Shown: positions 7,508 to 15,437, counted from the stretch's first letter. The stretch is 64,000 nucleotides of DNA from Anaerotardibacter muris (GCF_943192915.1 NZ_CALPCD010000008.1:18721-82720), one strand, 5' to 3'. Notes: generated by a model from the letters alone, not told the origin. A program made the numbers and translations.

Positions 7508-8437
7508 TTATGAAAGGAAGTCGTCGAGGATCTCGGCTTCGGCTTCTTCTTCGGTAAGGCCCAGCGTCATCAGTTTGGTTATCTGGTCGCCCGCGATCTT
7601 GCCGATGGCGGCTTCGTGCACCAGCTGCGCGTCTTCATGCGCCGCTTCGATGCCCGGAATAGCGGTAACGGTGGCGTTGCCCATGATGATGGCATCGCAC
7701 TGCACATGTGCATTGCAGGGTGCTTCACCGATGACCAGCGGATTGAAGGTTTGCTTGGAATTATCCTGCGCAACGCTGCGCGAGATGACCTGCACGCTGG
7801 AATCTTCGCCCTTCAGCTCAACCTTCATGTTAGAAACAGCCACCTGATCACCATTGGTGAGCAGCTTCTCCAAAAGCACCAGCTTCGAGCCCGCACCCAC
7901 TTCAGCATCGGTGTCGCGCTGAGTGGATGTAACGCCGCCGATCTGGGAAAGCTCCATCTCGCAGTAAGAATCGCTATCCATGTACACCTTGGTAACGGGG
8001 TTCAGCACGCGCTCACCATCGCCCGTGCCTTCGCCGTAATGGCGCTCGATGTATTTCACGCGCGAATTCTTACCGATGTTGAAGGTATGGATGCCATCGT
8101 GCTCGGCTTTTTCGTGCGCATCGTTATGGATGCCGCAGCCCGCGATGATGGTAACGTCGCAATCATCGGCCACGTGGAAGGTGTTATAGACCACGTCGGT
8201 CATGCCCGCCTTGGACATGATCACAGGAATATAGACCTTTTCGCCCTTGGTGCCTTCTTTGATGAAGATGTCGATACCAGGGTTGTCGGTCTTGGTAGCT
8301 ATCTCGATGTTCGCTGAAGAGCTGCGCGTGAGCAGTTCGCCATCCTTGCGGATGTTATATGCGCCATCGGGAATACCGTGAACATCGGTGAGCGTTTTCA
8401 GCAGATCAGCATCGATAGGTGAAAGATCAACAGCCAT
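7508..8437 (-). CDS. sufB: SufB/SufD-type Fe-S cluster scaffold protein
   Basis: This 309-residue protein has the beta-helix core of SufB/SufD (for example IIAGCGIHND, VSNMKVELKGEDSSVQVISR, FNPLVIGEAPCNAHVQCD) and the conserved C-terminal stretch EAAIGKIAGDQITKLMTLG. With SufC it forms the ATP-driven scaffold for Fe-S cluster assembly in the cytoplasm. It is much shorter than classical SufB (about 470 residues) and lacks its N-terminal region, as in minimal SufBC systems. It follows sufC by 10 bp on the same strand. No SufD, SufS or SufU is encoded here, so the sulfur donor lies elsewhere. The call between SufB and SufD rests on its being the only scaffold gene. Confidence 0.82.
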   Translation of the reverse strand: MAVDLSPIDADLLKTLTDVHGIPDGAYNIRKDGELLTRSSSANIEIATKTDNPGIDIFIKEGTKGEKVYIPVIMSKAGMTDVVYNTFHVADDCDVTIIAGCGIHNDAHEKAEHDGIHTFNIGKNSRVKYIERHYGEGTGDGERVLNPVTKVYMDSDSYCEMELSQIGGVTSTQRDTDAEVGAGSKLVLLEKLLTNGDQVAVSNMKVELKGEDSSVQVISRSVAQDNSKQTFNPLVIGEAPCNAHVQCDAIIMGNATVTAIPGIEAAHEDAQLVHEAAIGKIAGDQITKLMTLGLTEEEAEAEILDDFLS

Positions 8438-8447
8438 TTTGATGCTC

Positions 8448-9224
8448 CTAACAATTCGTAGAGATCTCGGTCAAGTGTAGGTCAGGTGGCTCGGTGAAGG
8501 AGCAATAAGAGTTGCTCTTCGCCGAAAGACCCAACTGAGGCAGGATCTCTTCCACAGTGCCCTGCGATTCGATCTTGCCATCGCGCAAGCAGACGATCTC
8601 GTCCGCCAGTTCGATGATGCGCTCCTGATGGGAGATGATGATGATCGACTTGCCGTTCTCTTGCTTATAGAGTTCTTCGAACGTTTGCGTGAGGCGGTCG
8701 AAGCTCCACAGGTCGATGCCAGCCTCAGGTTCGTCGTAGATGGCCAGGTCGGGGTTGGCGGCCAGGACCGTGGCAATCTCGATACGCTTCAGTTCGCCGC
8801 CCGAGAGACTCTTGTCCACTTCGCGGGTAAGGTAGTTCGCAGAGCACAGACCTACTTCGCTCAAGTATTCGTTGCACGCCAGCATGGGAAGGCGCTTGCC
8901 TGCAGCCAGTTCCAGCAACTTCTTCACCTTCATGCCCTTGAAGCGCGCAGGCTGTTGGAAGCCATAGCCAATACCAAGGCGCGCACGTTCGGTGATGGGC
9001 AGGTTGGTGATGTCCTGGCCCTTGAAGATGATCTTGCCCGATGTGGGCTTTTCGATGCCCATGATCAACTTGGCCAGCGTGGATTTACCACCGCCGTTAG
9101 GGCCAGTGATGACCACGAACTTATCAGTATCGATGGAAAGTGAGATGCCATCGATGATTCGTTTCGTTTCGCTCGAGCCTTCCGTCACGGGAACCTCGAA
9201 GACGATGTCCTTCAATTCAAGCAC
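8448..9224 (-). CDS. sufC: SufC-type ABC ATPase of Fe-S cluster assembly
   Basis: A 258-residue soluble ABC ATPase with Walker A GPNGGGKST, signature LSGGELKR, Walker B DLAIYDEPEAGID and a switch His in IIIISHQER. The segment EPEAGIDLWSFDRL is typical of SufC rather than of transporters (which have EPTSGLD). It powers conformational change in the SufB scaffold. An ATG at 9260 is in frame, but GTG 9224 is preceded by AAGAGGAG at the right distance, so I chose it. It is first in a two-gene operon with the scaffold gene. No clear promoter was found in the upstream 150 bases. Confidence 0.88.
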   Translation of the reverse strand: MLELKDIVFEVPVTEGSSETKRIIDGISLSIDTDKFVVITGPNGGGKSTLAKLIMGIEKPTSGKIIFKGQDITNLPITERARLGIGYGFQQPARFKGMKVKKLLELAAGKRLPMLACNEYLSEVGLCSANYLTREVDKSLSGGELKRIEIATVLAANPDLAIYDEPEAGIDLWSFDRLTQTFEELYKQENGKSIIIISHQERIIELADEIVCLRDGKIESQGTVEEILPQLGLSAKSNSYCSFTEPPDLHLTEISTNC

Positions 9225-9488
9225 GTTTTCTCCTCTTGAAAGATGCCTGTTGTTCGTCAAAAAACCTCATGGTCACTATAGCAGGTTCGCAAGCGCTCCC
9301 GCAGTTCGTTTCGCTGCGGTTACTTGCTTGTGGTGCGTTTCGAGCGCCATGAGAGCATAAATCATATCATTTTAGTAGGAAATTACTAGTACCTTACAAA
9401 TTTGCACGATATATTGTTTATGAATCGTGAGAAAACCAACTTAGCGTATACTTCTCAATACGAAAAAATACGCGCGGACGTGCAGGTT

Positions 9489-9624
9489 CTTGCTGGAATT
9501 CCTAAATTCCCAAGCAGGGCAGATGTGCCCGAGCGGGGCGGAGGTGCCCCAGCGAGGCAGAGGCATTCAGCGGGGCAGAAACGCTCAACCGGAGTAAAGA
9601 TGCCTGAGCAGTGCAGAATGCCCG
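9489..9624 (+). repeat. Hairpin plus degenerate 18-19-bp tandem repeat in the leader of the phosphosugar mutase gene
   Basis: The 9225-9683 gap has no convincing gene. Within it, a stem (CTTG..GGAATT, 9489-9500, with AATTCCCAAG, 9505-9514, loop CCTA) is followed by six consecutive units starting at 9513, 9532, 9551, 9569, 9588 and 9607. The approximate consensus is AGCGGGGCAGAGGTGCCCG and units are 18-19 bp. The array is in frame with the downstream gene and free of stops, but its length is not a multiple of three, and its translation resembles nothing in the enzyme family. Confidence 0.6.
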
Positions 9625-9683
9625 AGTTTGGAAGAACGGCGCGCCGCAAACAGATCGAACGAGACGAAGGAACAGAAACGACC

Positions 9684-11366
9684 ATGGATCTCCAGAGCGA
9701 ATTCAACCGTTGGTGTGAAAAGGTTACCGACCCCATCTTGGCAGCAGAGCTTGCGGCCATGAAGGCAGCGGGGGATGAAACGGCTATCGAAGATGCGTTC
9801 TTCCAGGAGCTCGAATTCGGCACTGGCGGCTTGCGCGGCGTGCTGGGCGCAGGCACCAATCGCATGAACATCTATACCGTGGGCAAGGCCACGCAAGGCA
9901 TCGCTGACTATATCAAGAACAATGTTGGAGCAGACGGCACGGTGGCGATCTGCTTCGATTCGCGCATCAATTCGCGCTTGTTCGCCGAAACAGCAGCCAG
10001 CGTCTTGGCGGCTAACGGTATCAAGTCGCACCTGTATTCACGCTTGGAGCCCACACCAGCGCTTTCGTTCGCCACGCGCTATCTGGGTTGTGCTATTGGC
10101 ATCAACGTTACGGCGAGCCATAACCCCAGCGCATACAACGGGTATAAGGTCTATGGTCCTGACGGCTGCCAGATAACCGATGTTATCGCGGATGCCATCA
10201 CCGCTGCGATCGAGCAAGTGGACGTGTTCGAGAGCGTTCGCACGATGGATTTCCATGCTGCTATCGAAAGCGGCTTGGTTCGCTACATCAACGAAGAAGT
10301 GCTCGATGCTTATCTTGACGCGGTCTATGAGCAGAGCCTCGAACCCGCTGATGAAGCGGGTAGCTTGCGCTTAGTCTATACGCCGCTCAATGGTACGGGC
10401 CTGGAATGCGTGAACCGCATCCTCGAGCGCATCAACATCCGTGATGTCTATATCGTGGGCGAACAGGCTTATCCCGATGGCAATTTCCCCACGTGCCCCT
10501 ATCCCAATCCCGAGATCCGCGAAGCGCTCGAGCGCGGCATTGCGCTCTGCGAACAGGTCCAGCCCGACCTGTTGTTGGCAACCGACCCTGATGCCGATCG
10601 CGTTGGCATTGCGGTGAAGGACGGCAACGATTATCAGCTGCTCACGGGCAATGAAACGGGTGCGCTGCTCTTCGACTACATCTGCCGCATGCGTTTGGCG
10701 CTGGGTAAGATGCCCGCGAACCCTGTTGCGGTGACCACCATCGTTTCCACCAGCATCGTCGATCCTATTGCAGCGGAATACGGGGTCGAAGTGAAGCGCG
10801 TCCTTACTGGCTTCAAGTACATCGGCGGTATCCAGGCGAAGCTCGAAGAGGCTGATGAGCTGGATCGTTTCATCTTCGGTTTCGAGGAAAGCTATGGCTA
10901 CCTGGCGGGCAGCCACGCACGCGATAAGGACGCTATCGTGGCATCGATGCTCATCTGCCAGATGGCGCGTTTCTATCGCAAAGAAGGCAAGAATCTTTAC
11001 CAGGCCATGCAGGATCTGTACAAGAAGCATGGCTTCCATCATAATCGCACGCTTTCGTTCACCTTCGAAGGCGCAGCAGGCGTACAGCGTATGGCAGACA
11101 TCATGGATACCCTGCGCGTAGAGGGCATGGACGAAGTTGCTGGTATGAGCGTTACCGAAACGCTCGACTATCAGCAGGGCGTGGGCGATCTTCCTCGCGC
11201 GAACGTGCTCGAATATGTGTTGAGCGATGGCTGCAAGGTGGTGGTACGTCCAAGTGGCACCGAGCCGAAGATGAAGGTGTATCTGTTCACCACGGGTACG
11301 AGCGAAGCAGAAGCAAGAGCGACTGGCGACAAGCTGGCCGATGCGCTTCAGGCAACCTTCCAGTAG
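9684..11366 (+). CDS. Phosphoglucomutase/phosphomannomutase-family phosphosugar mutase
   Basis: A 560-residue alpha-D-phosphohexomutase. It has FGTGGLRGVLG near residue 45, the phosphoserine loop TASHNPSAYNGYK (catalytic Ser145), the metal loop DPDADR, the sugar-specificity loop GFEESYG and the phosphate-binding end RPSGTEPK. It interconverts hexose 1- and 6-phosphates for glycogen and cell-wall precursor synthesis. Length and motif order fit the long bacterial PGM (PgcA-like) group. The frame is open upstream to an ATG at 9402, but those 94 codons run through a tandem repeat and resemble nothing in the family; ATG 9684 gives a normal N-terminus. The GAAGGA site before it is somewhat distant. 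Confidence 0.9.
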   Translation: MDLQSEFNRWCEKVTDPILAAELAAMKAAGDETAIEDAFFQELEFGTGGLRGVLGAGTNRMNIYTVGKATQGIADYIKNNVGADGTVAICFDSRINSRLFAETAASVLAANGIKSHLYSRLEPTPALSFATRYLGCAIGINVTASHNPSAYNGYKVYGPDGCQITDVIADAITAAIEQVDVFESVRTMDFHAAIESGLVRYINEEVLDAYLDAVYEQSLEPADEAGSLRLVYTPLNGTGLECVNRILERINIRDVYIVGEQAYPDGNFPTCPYPNPEIREALERGIALCEQVQPDLLLATDPDADRVGIAVKDGNDYQLLTGNETGALLFDYICRMRLALGKMPANPVAVTTIVSTSIVDPIAAEYGVEVKRVLTGFKYIGGIQAKLEEADELDRFIFGFEESYGYLAGSHARDKDAIVASMLICQMARFYRKEGKNLYQAMQDLYKKHGFHHNRTLSFTFEGAAGVQRMADIMDTLRVEGMDEVAGMSVTETLDYQQGVGDLPRANVLEYVLSDGCKVVVRPSGTEPKMKVYLFTTGTSEAEARATGDKLADALQATFQ

Positions 11367-11385
11367 TCAGGCGAAGGGGACATTC

Positions 11386-11826
11386 GTGGCTGACCAGCAA
11401 AAGAAGTATTCGCTCATCGATCTTGATACGGGCACGACCGAAGAAGAGATAGGTGTGCGCACCACACGGAGCGTCATCGATGGGGAAGAGACCATCGTGG
11501 TGCAGTCTGCACCAGTATCGGATGCGGCTGACGTTCCAGCTTCGAATGCGGCACAAAAGGGCGCATCTGTGGGCAGTTCGTCTGACCCTGCGCAGCTAGT
11601 TGCACAGGCTGAAGCCCCGATCGAGACTCAGTTCGAAGAGGATGATATCGCGGTATCTGCAGTTGCCTGGTCAAAGCCTCAACCCAAGGCCAAAACCCAG
11701 TCCTCTGCAGAGCCCAGTAACGCCGAAGATGATGAAGTTCCGTTCAGGCGCATGCAGGCGGTTATCATCGCGTGCTTGATCGCGGTCATCGTGGTCTTCG
11801 TCATCTACTTCAACTTCCTAAGATGA
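11386..11826 (+). CDS. Small tail-anchored membrane protein of unknown function
   Basis: A 146-residue protein: an acidic, low-complexity N-terminal 110 residues rich in Ala, Glu, Gln and Ser, then one hydrophobic segment at the extreme C-terminus (AVIIACLIAVIVVFVIYF). That suggests a cytoplasmic domain held in the membrane by its tail. It starts at GTG 11386 with AAGGGGA just upstream, 19 bp after the mutase gene, and is probably co-transcribed with it. I do not recognise a family. An in-frame ATG at 11341 lies inside the mutase gene and is unlikely to be used. Confidence 0.65.
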   Translation: MADQQKKYSLIDLDTGTTEEEIGVRTTRSVIDGEETIVVQSAPVSDAADVPASNAAQKGASVGSSSDPAQLVAQAEAPIETQFEEDDIAVSAVAWSKPQPKAKTQSSAEPSNAEDDEVPFRRMQAVIIACLIAVIVVFVIYFNFLR

Positions 11827-11833
11827 TCCTCGA

Positions 11834-11882
11834 TCCTAAGGGGATCTTAGGACTTTAGACCCTGGCGCTTAGACCCTGGCGC
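11834..11882 (+). repeat. Small hairpin and exact 14-bp tandem duplication
   Basis: A 7-bp hairpin (TCCTAAG 11834-11840, CTTAGGA 11846-11852) followed by CTTT could be a weak terminator. Directly after it TTAGACCCTGGCGC occurs twice in tandem (11855-11868 and 11869-11882), a recent slippage-type duplication. Confidence 0.6.
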
Positions 11883-11926
11883 GAATCTTTCGACTCGCAC
11901 GCACGATCCTTAGATAAGATAGAGCT

Positions 11927-12691
11927 ATGCAACCGACCAAGAAACAGACAACGAAGATCCTTGTGGGCGTTATCGTGGCGCTTGCGGTGGTGCTCGTGGC
12001 TCTCGTGGTCGCGCTCGTTGCTACGCCTCAAGAAACACTCACCTCCCATTCCGCTCAGGCAGAGGTCGAGGCCGAAGAGAAGGCGCTCGAAGAGGCTGAA
12101 AAAGAAGGATATTACGACACCGACCCCATCGAAGTGGTCCAGCTTACAGAGCTCATCGGCTGTAATCTTGACCAGGCCCTGGAGCGCATCGGCCATGGTG
12201 CTGAGATCGATGGCGAATCGAAGCTGGTGGCGGGTGGCCTTACTGAAGTAACGGTGCTGCTGGGAGAAGAGAGCGCAACATTGGACACAGGTGCGGCGTT
12301 GACGTATCTCTACCTTGATCGCAGCGGGCGCATCGTTCAGGCGAGCTACCGCATCAACATCAACGATCTTTCGTGCGCTAGTCTGCCCTTCGATCAGATC
12401 GTCAACGACGCGGATCTTATCGGGCGGTTGCTGGTAGGGGCAGGGCTGAGCACTTATGAGCCGAACCCCATCACCGCTCCCGCGCGCGAGAAGTATGCGC
12501 TCTACGATTCCAGTGGAAAGACCACCACAGAAGAGCGCTATCAGTTCATGGGCACGGGAAGTGATGAAGCGGGTACGCCCTTCGAATGGAGCGTGTTCCT
12601 TGACTACGACTATACGCAAGCGATCGAGTCGAACAACTTGGCGGATACCGTTCGCACCGTTCACGTATCGATCAATTCCGTTGATTCCTAA
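11927..12691 (+). CDS. Membrane-anchored extracytoplasmic protein of unknown function
   Basis: A 254-residue protein with a short basic N-terminus and one strong hydrophobic segment (residues ~11-32) that acts as signal anchor or signal peptide. A Glu/Ala-rich helical stretch follows (~45-62), then a mixed alpha/beta domain. The segment VVQLTELIGCNLDQALERIG recalls helix-containing modules that follow an anchor, but I cannot name a family. It lies just ahead of the infC leader, and its stop is 61 bp before the first predicted leader helix. No Shine-Dalgarno motif is obvious before ATG 11927. Confidence 0.6.
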   Translation: MQPTKKQTTKILVGVIVALAVVLVALVVALVATPQETLTSHSAQAEVEAEEKALEEAEKEGYYDTDPIEVVQLTELIGCNLDQALERIGHGAEIDGESKLVAGGLTEVTVLLGEESATLDTGAALTYLYLDRSGRIVQASYRININDLSCASLPFDQIVNDADLIGRLLVGAGLSTYEPNPITAPAREKYALYDSSGKTTTEERYQFMGTGSDEAGTPFEWSVFLDYDYTQAIESNNLADTVRTVHVSINSVDS

Positions 12692-12752
12692 AATTTACCC
12701 GAAAGTCGCACGTATTCACGTGCAGGTGTGGTAAGCTTTCCAAGCTGTAAAA

Positions 12753-12863
12753 CACAAGTAGGCACAGGCCTCACCTGGTTCGGCATCTAGCTGATGGGTC
12801 ATGCGAATAGCGTTCGATAAGGATCGATATTCTTGTGGCCTGCCGTGTGCAGGCTTTTGTTTT
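12753..12863 (+). ncRNA. Structured attenuator leader of the infC-rpmI-rplT operon (L20-leader-like)
   Basis: Upstream of infC is an intrinsic terminator: GCCTGC (12838-12843), GCAGGC (12849-12854), then TTTTGTTTT. It ends 68 bp before the infC start, so it can only act as an attenuator. Competing pairings exist. CACAAG (12753-12758) can pair with CTTGTG (12832-12837), and CAGGCC (12765-12770) with GGCCTG (12837-12842), which overlaps the 5' side of the terminator stem. Family knowledge: in many bacteria excess ribosomal protein L20 binds such a leader and lowers expression of this operon. That L20 is the ligand here is inference. Confidence 0.65.
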
Positions 12864-12931
12864 GCACGAAACGTTTCAAAGCGCGTATTCCCAAACGCGT
12901 TATACGAAGAAGAAAAAAGGAGGTGGGAGCA

Positions 12932-13483
12932 ATAGCAGCTCAAGAACCAAGGCTCAACGACGAGATTCGCGCCAAAGAGTGCCGTCTTATCGCATACGAC
13001 GGAACCCAGATGGGCATCTATCCTGTTGAGCAGGCCCAGCGCATCGCTGATGACGAGGGCTACGATTTGGTCGAGATTGCCCCCCAAGCTGAGCCCCCAG
13101 TCTGCCGCATCATGGACTATGGCAAGTTCAAGTATGACCAGGCTATCAAGGCAAAGCAGGCTCGCAAGAACCAAAGCAAGGTCGAAACCAAGGAAATGAA
13201 GTTCCGTCCGAAGATCGACATTGGCGACTACACCACCAAGAAGAAGCACGTGCTGCGTTTCTTGGAGGCTGGCTCCAAGGTGAAGATCACCATCATGTTC
13301 CGCGGACGTGAGATGTCTCACCCCGAACAGGGTCTGACCATTCTCGAGCGTCTTGCTGACGATCTGAAAGATGTTGCGGTCATCGAGAACCAGCCGAAGA
13401 TGGAAGGTCGCAACATGCATATGCTCATCGCTCCGTTGCCTGCAACGGTCAAGAAGAAGGATGAAAAAGGAAAGGATGAATAA
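12932..13483 (+). CDS. infC: Translation initiation factor IF-3, with an AUA start codon
   Basis: The 183-residue product is complete IF-3: an N-domain beginning [15 protein letters not shown], a linker rich in Lys, and a C-domain with [15 protein letters not shown] and [12 protein letters not shown]. It binds the 30S subunit and controls start-codon fidelity. The frame is open upstream, but the only well-placed site, AAGGAGGT (12917-12924), is 8 bp before an ATA codon at 12932, exactly where the protein family starts. Rare AUU/AUA-type starts are known for infC, because IF-3 discriminates against them and so limits its own synthesis. GTG 12923 overlaps the ribosome-binding site. The stop codon overlaps the rpmI start. 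Confidence 0.88.
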   Translation: MAAQEPRLNDEIRAKECRLIAYDGTQMGIYPVEQAQRIADDEGYDLVEIAPQAEPPVCRIMDYGKFKYDQAIKAKQARKNQSKVETKEMKFRPKIDIGDYTTKKKHVLRFLEAGSKVKITIMFRGREMSHPEQGLTILERLADDLKDVAVIENQPKMEGRNMHMLIAPLPATVKKKDEKGKDE

Positions 13484-13680
13484 TGCCTAAGATGAAGACT
13501 CATTCCGGCACCGCAAAGCGTTTTCGCGTGACCGGATCTGGCAAGATCATGCGTGCTAAGGCTTATAAGTCTCACATCATGACCAAAAAGAGCCAAAAGC
13601 GTAAGCGTAACTTCCGTCATGAGACCGAAGTTTCCACCGCTGATCAGAAAGTAATCGCACGTAATCTTGGTCTTCGCTAA
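13483..13680 (+). CDS. rpmI: Large-subunit ribosomal protein L35 (bL35)
   Basis: A 65-residue, very basic protein beginning [18 protein letters not shown], the L35 signature, and ending in a family-typical C-terminus. It is a structural protein of the 50S subunit. It starts within the infC stop codon (TAATG overlap), so translation is coupled to IF-3 synthesis. The order infC-rpmI-rplT is the classical one. Confidence 0.96.
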   Translation: MPKMKTHSGTAKRFRVTGSGKIMRAKAYKSHIMTKKSQKRKRNFRHETEVSTADQKVIARNLGLR

Positions 13681-13712
13681 GCGAGCCCACGTAATAAGTA
13701 AGGGAGGATATC

Positions 13713-14066
13713 ATGCCTCGTGTAAAGCGCGCTGTTTCTGCGCATAAGAAACGTCGCACCGTCCTTAACCGCGCAAAGGGTTACTACGGTGCAAAGTCCC
13801 GTTCCTATCGTGCTGCTAAAGAGCAGGTCCAGCACTCGCTCCAGTACGCCTATCGCGATCGCCGCAACAAGAAGCGCGAGATCCGTCGTCTGTGGATCAC
13901 CCGCATCAATGCTGCTGCTCGTATGAACGGTCTTTCTTATTCCGTATTCATGGACGGCTTGAAGAAGGCTGGTGTCGAGCTCGACCGTAAGGTGCTCTCT
14001 GACATGGCTATCAACGATCCCCAGGCATTCGCTGCTCTGGTTGAGATCGCGAAGAAGGCTCGCTAA
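13713..14066 (+). CDS. rplT: Large-subunit ribosomal protein L20 (bL20)
   Basis: 117 residues beginning [15 protein letters not shown], with the family segments [19 protein letters not shown] and [18 protein letters not shown]. It is an assembly protein of the 50S subunit that binds 23S rRNA and, in many bacteria, represses its own operon through the leader. A GGGAGG site lies just before the ATG. The stop codon TAA overlaps the ATG of the downstream trigger-factor gene, which is unusual company for rplT. Confidence 0.96.
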   Translation: MPRVKRAVSAHKKRRTVLNRAKGYYGAKSRSYRAAKEQVQHSLQYAYRDRRNKKREIRRLWITRINAAARMNGLSYSVFMDGLKKAGVELDRKVLSDMAINDPQAFAALVEIAKKAR

Positions 14067-15127
14067 TGAAGGTCGAAAAAGTCAACGAAGTGGATAGCGA
14101 GATCGAACTCGCTATCACTGCTTCGCCCGAGGAAGTCGATCGCGCTTTCGCTGATGGTCTGGATGTGTTCATCAACCAGTTCCAGCTTGACAAGCTCGAA
14201 GGCGAAACGTCGCTTCAGAAGATCTATAACGCTATGAGCCCTGAAGAGGCACGCGATGCGGTCTCCTCTGCGGTGATCAGCTATCTTATCCCGTTCGCTC
14301 TTCAGGAAGCAGACATCATCCCTATGACCTCTTCCGATGTGCATGCGGATGCAGACCCTGAAGAGGGCAAGGAATTCACTTTCAACGTCACTATCTTGGC
14401 AAAGCCTGAATATGAGCTTTCCAGCTATGACTCAGTGGAAGTTTCCGTGCTCGCGCCGCTCGATGTGACCGAGCAGGATATCGACATCCAGTTGCAGATG
14501 CTGGCCAGCCAGTTCGCTACTGTGAAGGTCGACCCTGAAACGGGCGAGGAAGAGACTATCATCCCCGAGGTCACCGATGAATGGGTAGTGAAGAACCTCA
14601 AGGGTATGGGTGTCGAGAGCGTTGAAGAGCTGCGCTCGCAGTTCCGCGCAACTTCAGAAAAGGTGAAGGAAGAGCAGCTTGAATCCGCGAAGATGAATGC
14701 GGTGCTCAGCGCTTATGCTGAACGCTTCGATGGCGACATCCCTGAGAAGATGATCGACGCGATGACCACCGATATGCTCGAGGCGTTCAAGCTTGATCTG
14801 GCGAAGCAGGGTCGTACGCTCATGGATTTCATGCTTGAGCAGAAGACTGACGAGAAGCAGATCCGTGCATCGCTGGCTACTCAGGCGCGCGCTCAGCTCA
14901 TCCAGGGCTTGGTGCTCGATGCGATCTTCCGTCATGAAGATCTGGAAGTTACCGTTCCCGATCTGAAGGCAACGCTTACTGCTATGGCTCCTGGTCAGGA
15001 AGAGGATATCTTCGACCAGATGCAGACTGCGGGTCGCGCGTTCCTGCTGAAGGAAGGAGCTTCGCGTATGAAGGCGGCTGATTGGGCGCTGGAGAACGCT
15101 AAGATCACCATCGAGGAGCGTTCCTAG
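14066..15127 (+). CDS. tig: Trigger factor-like chaperone lacking the PPIase domain
   Basis: A 353-residue protein with the two outer parts of trigger factor. Residues ~1-145 are the ribosome-binding domain with the lead-in segment AKPEYELSSYDSVEVSV. Residues ~160-350 are the helical arm/substrate-cradle domain (VTDEWVVKNLKGMGVESVEELR onward). The FKBP-type prolyl isomerase domain that normally sits between them (about 100 residues) is absent; a short acidic linker (KVDPETGEEETIIPE) replaces it. Isomerase activity is dispensable for the chaperone function of the E. coli protein, so a holdase role on nascent chains is likely. It starts inside the rplT stop codon, so it is coupled to ribosomal protein synthesis, and is followed by a strong terminator. 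Confidence 0.85.
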   Translation: MKVEKVNEVDSEIELAITASPEEVDRAFADGLDVFINQFQLDKLEGETSLQKIYNAMSPEEARDAVSSAVISYLIPFALQEADIIPMTSSDVHADADPEEGKEFTFNVTILAKPEYELSSYDSVEVSVLAPLDVTEQDIDIQLQMLASQFATVKVDPETGEEETIIPEVTDEWVVKNLKGMGVESVEELRSQFRATSEKVKEEQLESAKMNAVLSAYAERFDGDIPEKMIDAMTTDMLEAFKLDLAKQGRTLMDFMLEQKTDEKQIRASLATQARAQLIQGLVLDAIFRHEDLEVTVPDLKATLTAMAPGQEEDIFDQMQTAGRAFLLKEGASRMKAADWALENAKITIEERS

Positions 15128-15170
15128 TTCGTAGTCTTTCAAGGCACTTCACTGCTTCATGCATCTTACG

Positions 15171-15199
15171 GAACCCAGCTACTGCTGGGTTCTTTTTTT
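15171..15199 (+). terminator. Rho-independent terminator of the infC-rpmI-rplT-tig operon
   Basis: A perfect 9-bp stem (GAACCCAGC 15171-15179, GCTGGGTTC 15184-15192) with loop TACT is followed by seven Ts. The same stem sequence, with another loop and no T-run, recurs inside the structured element at 15327-15348. Confidence 0.92.
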
Positions 15200-15206
15200 A
15201 TAAGGT

Positions 15207-15250
15207 GGGGGACAGGTCCAAAACTGTCCTGGACAAAACGGGGACAGGCT
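15207..15250. repeat. Dispersed palindromic repeat, half copies flanking the structured element
   Basis: This 44-bp stretch is nearly identical to 3619-3662 (both begin GGGGGACAGGTCCAAAACTG). The complementary half (CGTCCCCAAAGTGTCCGGGA) lies at 15464-15483, on the other side of the structured element 15270-15437. The element thus sits where the centre of the palindromic repeat would be. Confidence 0.7.
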
Positions 15251-15269
15251 CACCGTACGCGTGCGCGGT

Positions 15270-15437
15270 GCTGCGGATGTGAGGTAAGGGCGCAGAATTT
15301 ACTTCGCATAGCAAATCTAAAAGATAGAACCCAGCCTAAGCTGGGTTCGTGTAAACAAAACTGGAGAGCGACCGCATGAGCCCGAAGGGCGAACAGGGTA
15401 GCGGGTAAATTATGCACCCTTACCTTGCAGCCGCAGC
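15270..15437 (+). ncRNA. Candidate structured RNA or miniature element, copy A
   Basis: A 168-bp unit is closed by 33-bp imperfect complementary arms (15270-15302 and 15405-15437; 28 of 33 positions pair). Inside are a perfect 9-bp hairpin (GAACCCAGC/GCTGGGTTC, 15327-15348) and a small GCCC-GAA-GGGC hairpin near 15380. A clear homologue in the same orientation lies at 21878-22042, with compensatory changes in the stems. It contains no reading frame of note and matches no RNA family I can name; in particular it lacks the conserved core of the glmS ribozyme although glmS lies downstream. The rest of 15438-15631 holds a repeat fragment and the probable glmS promoter (TAGAAT near 15595). Confidence 0.55.

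Noticed and set aside
9513..9624. A CRISPR array
   Set aside because: The 18-19-bp units follow one another directly without spacers and are degenerate, and no cas gene is present.
9402..9683. A 94-residue N-terminal extension of the phosphosugar mutase
   Set aside because: It is translated from the tandem-repeat leader, has no similarity to the enzyme family and no ribosome-binding site; ATG 9684 gives the normal N-terminus.
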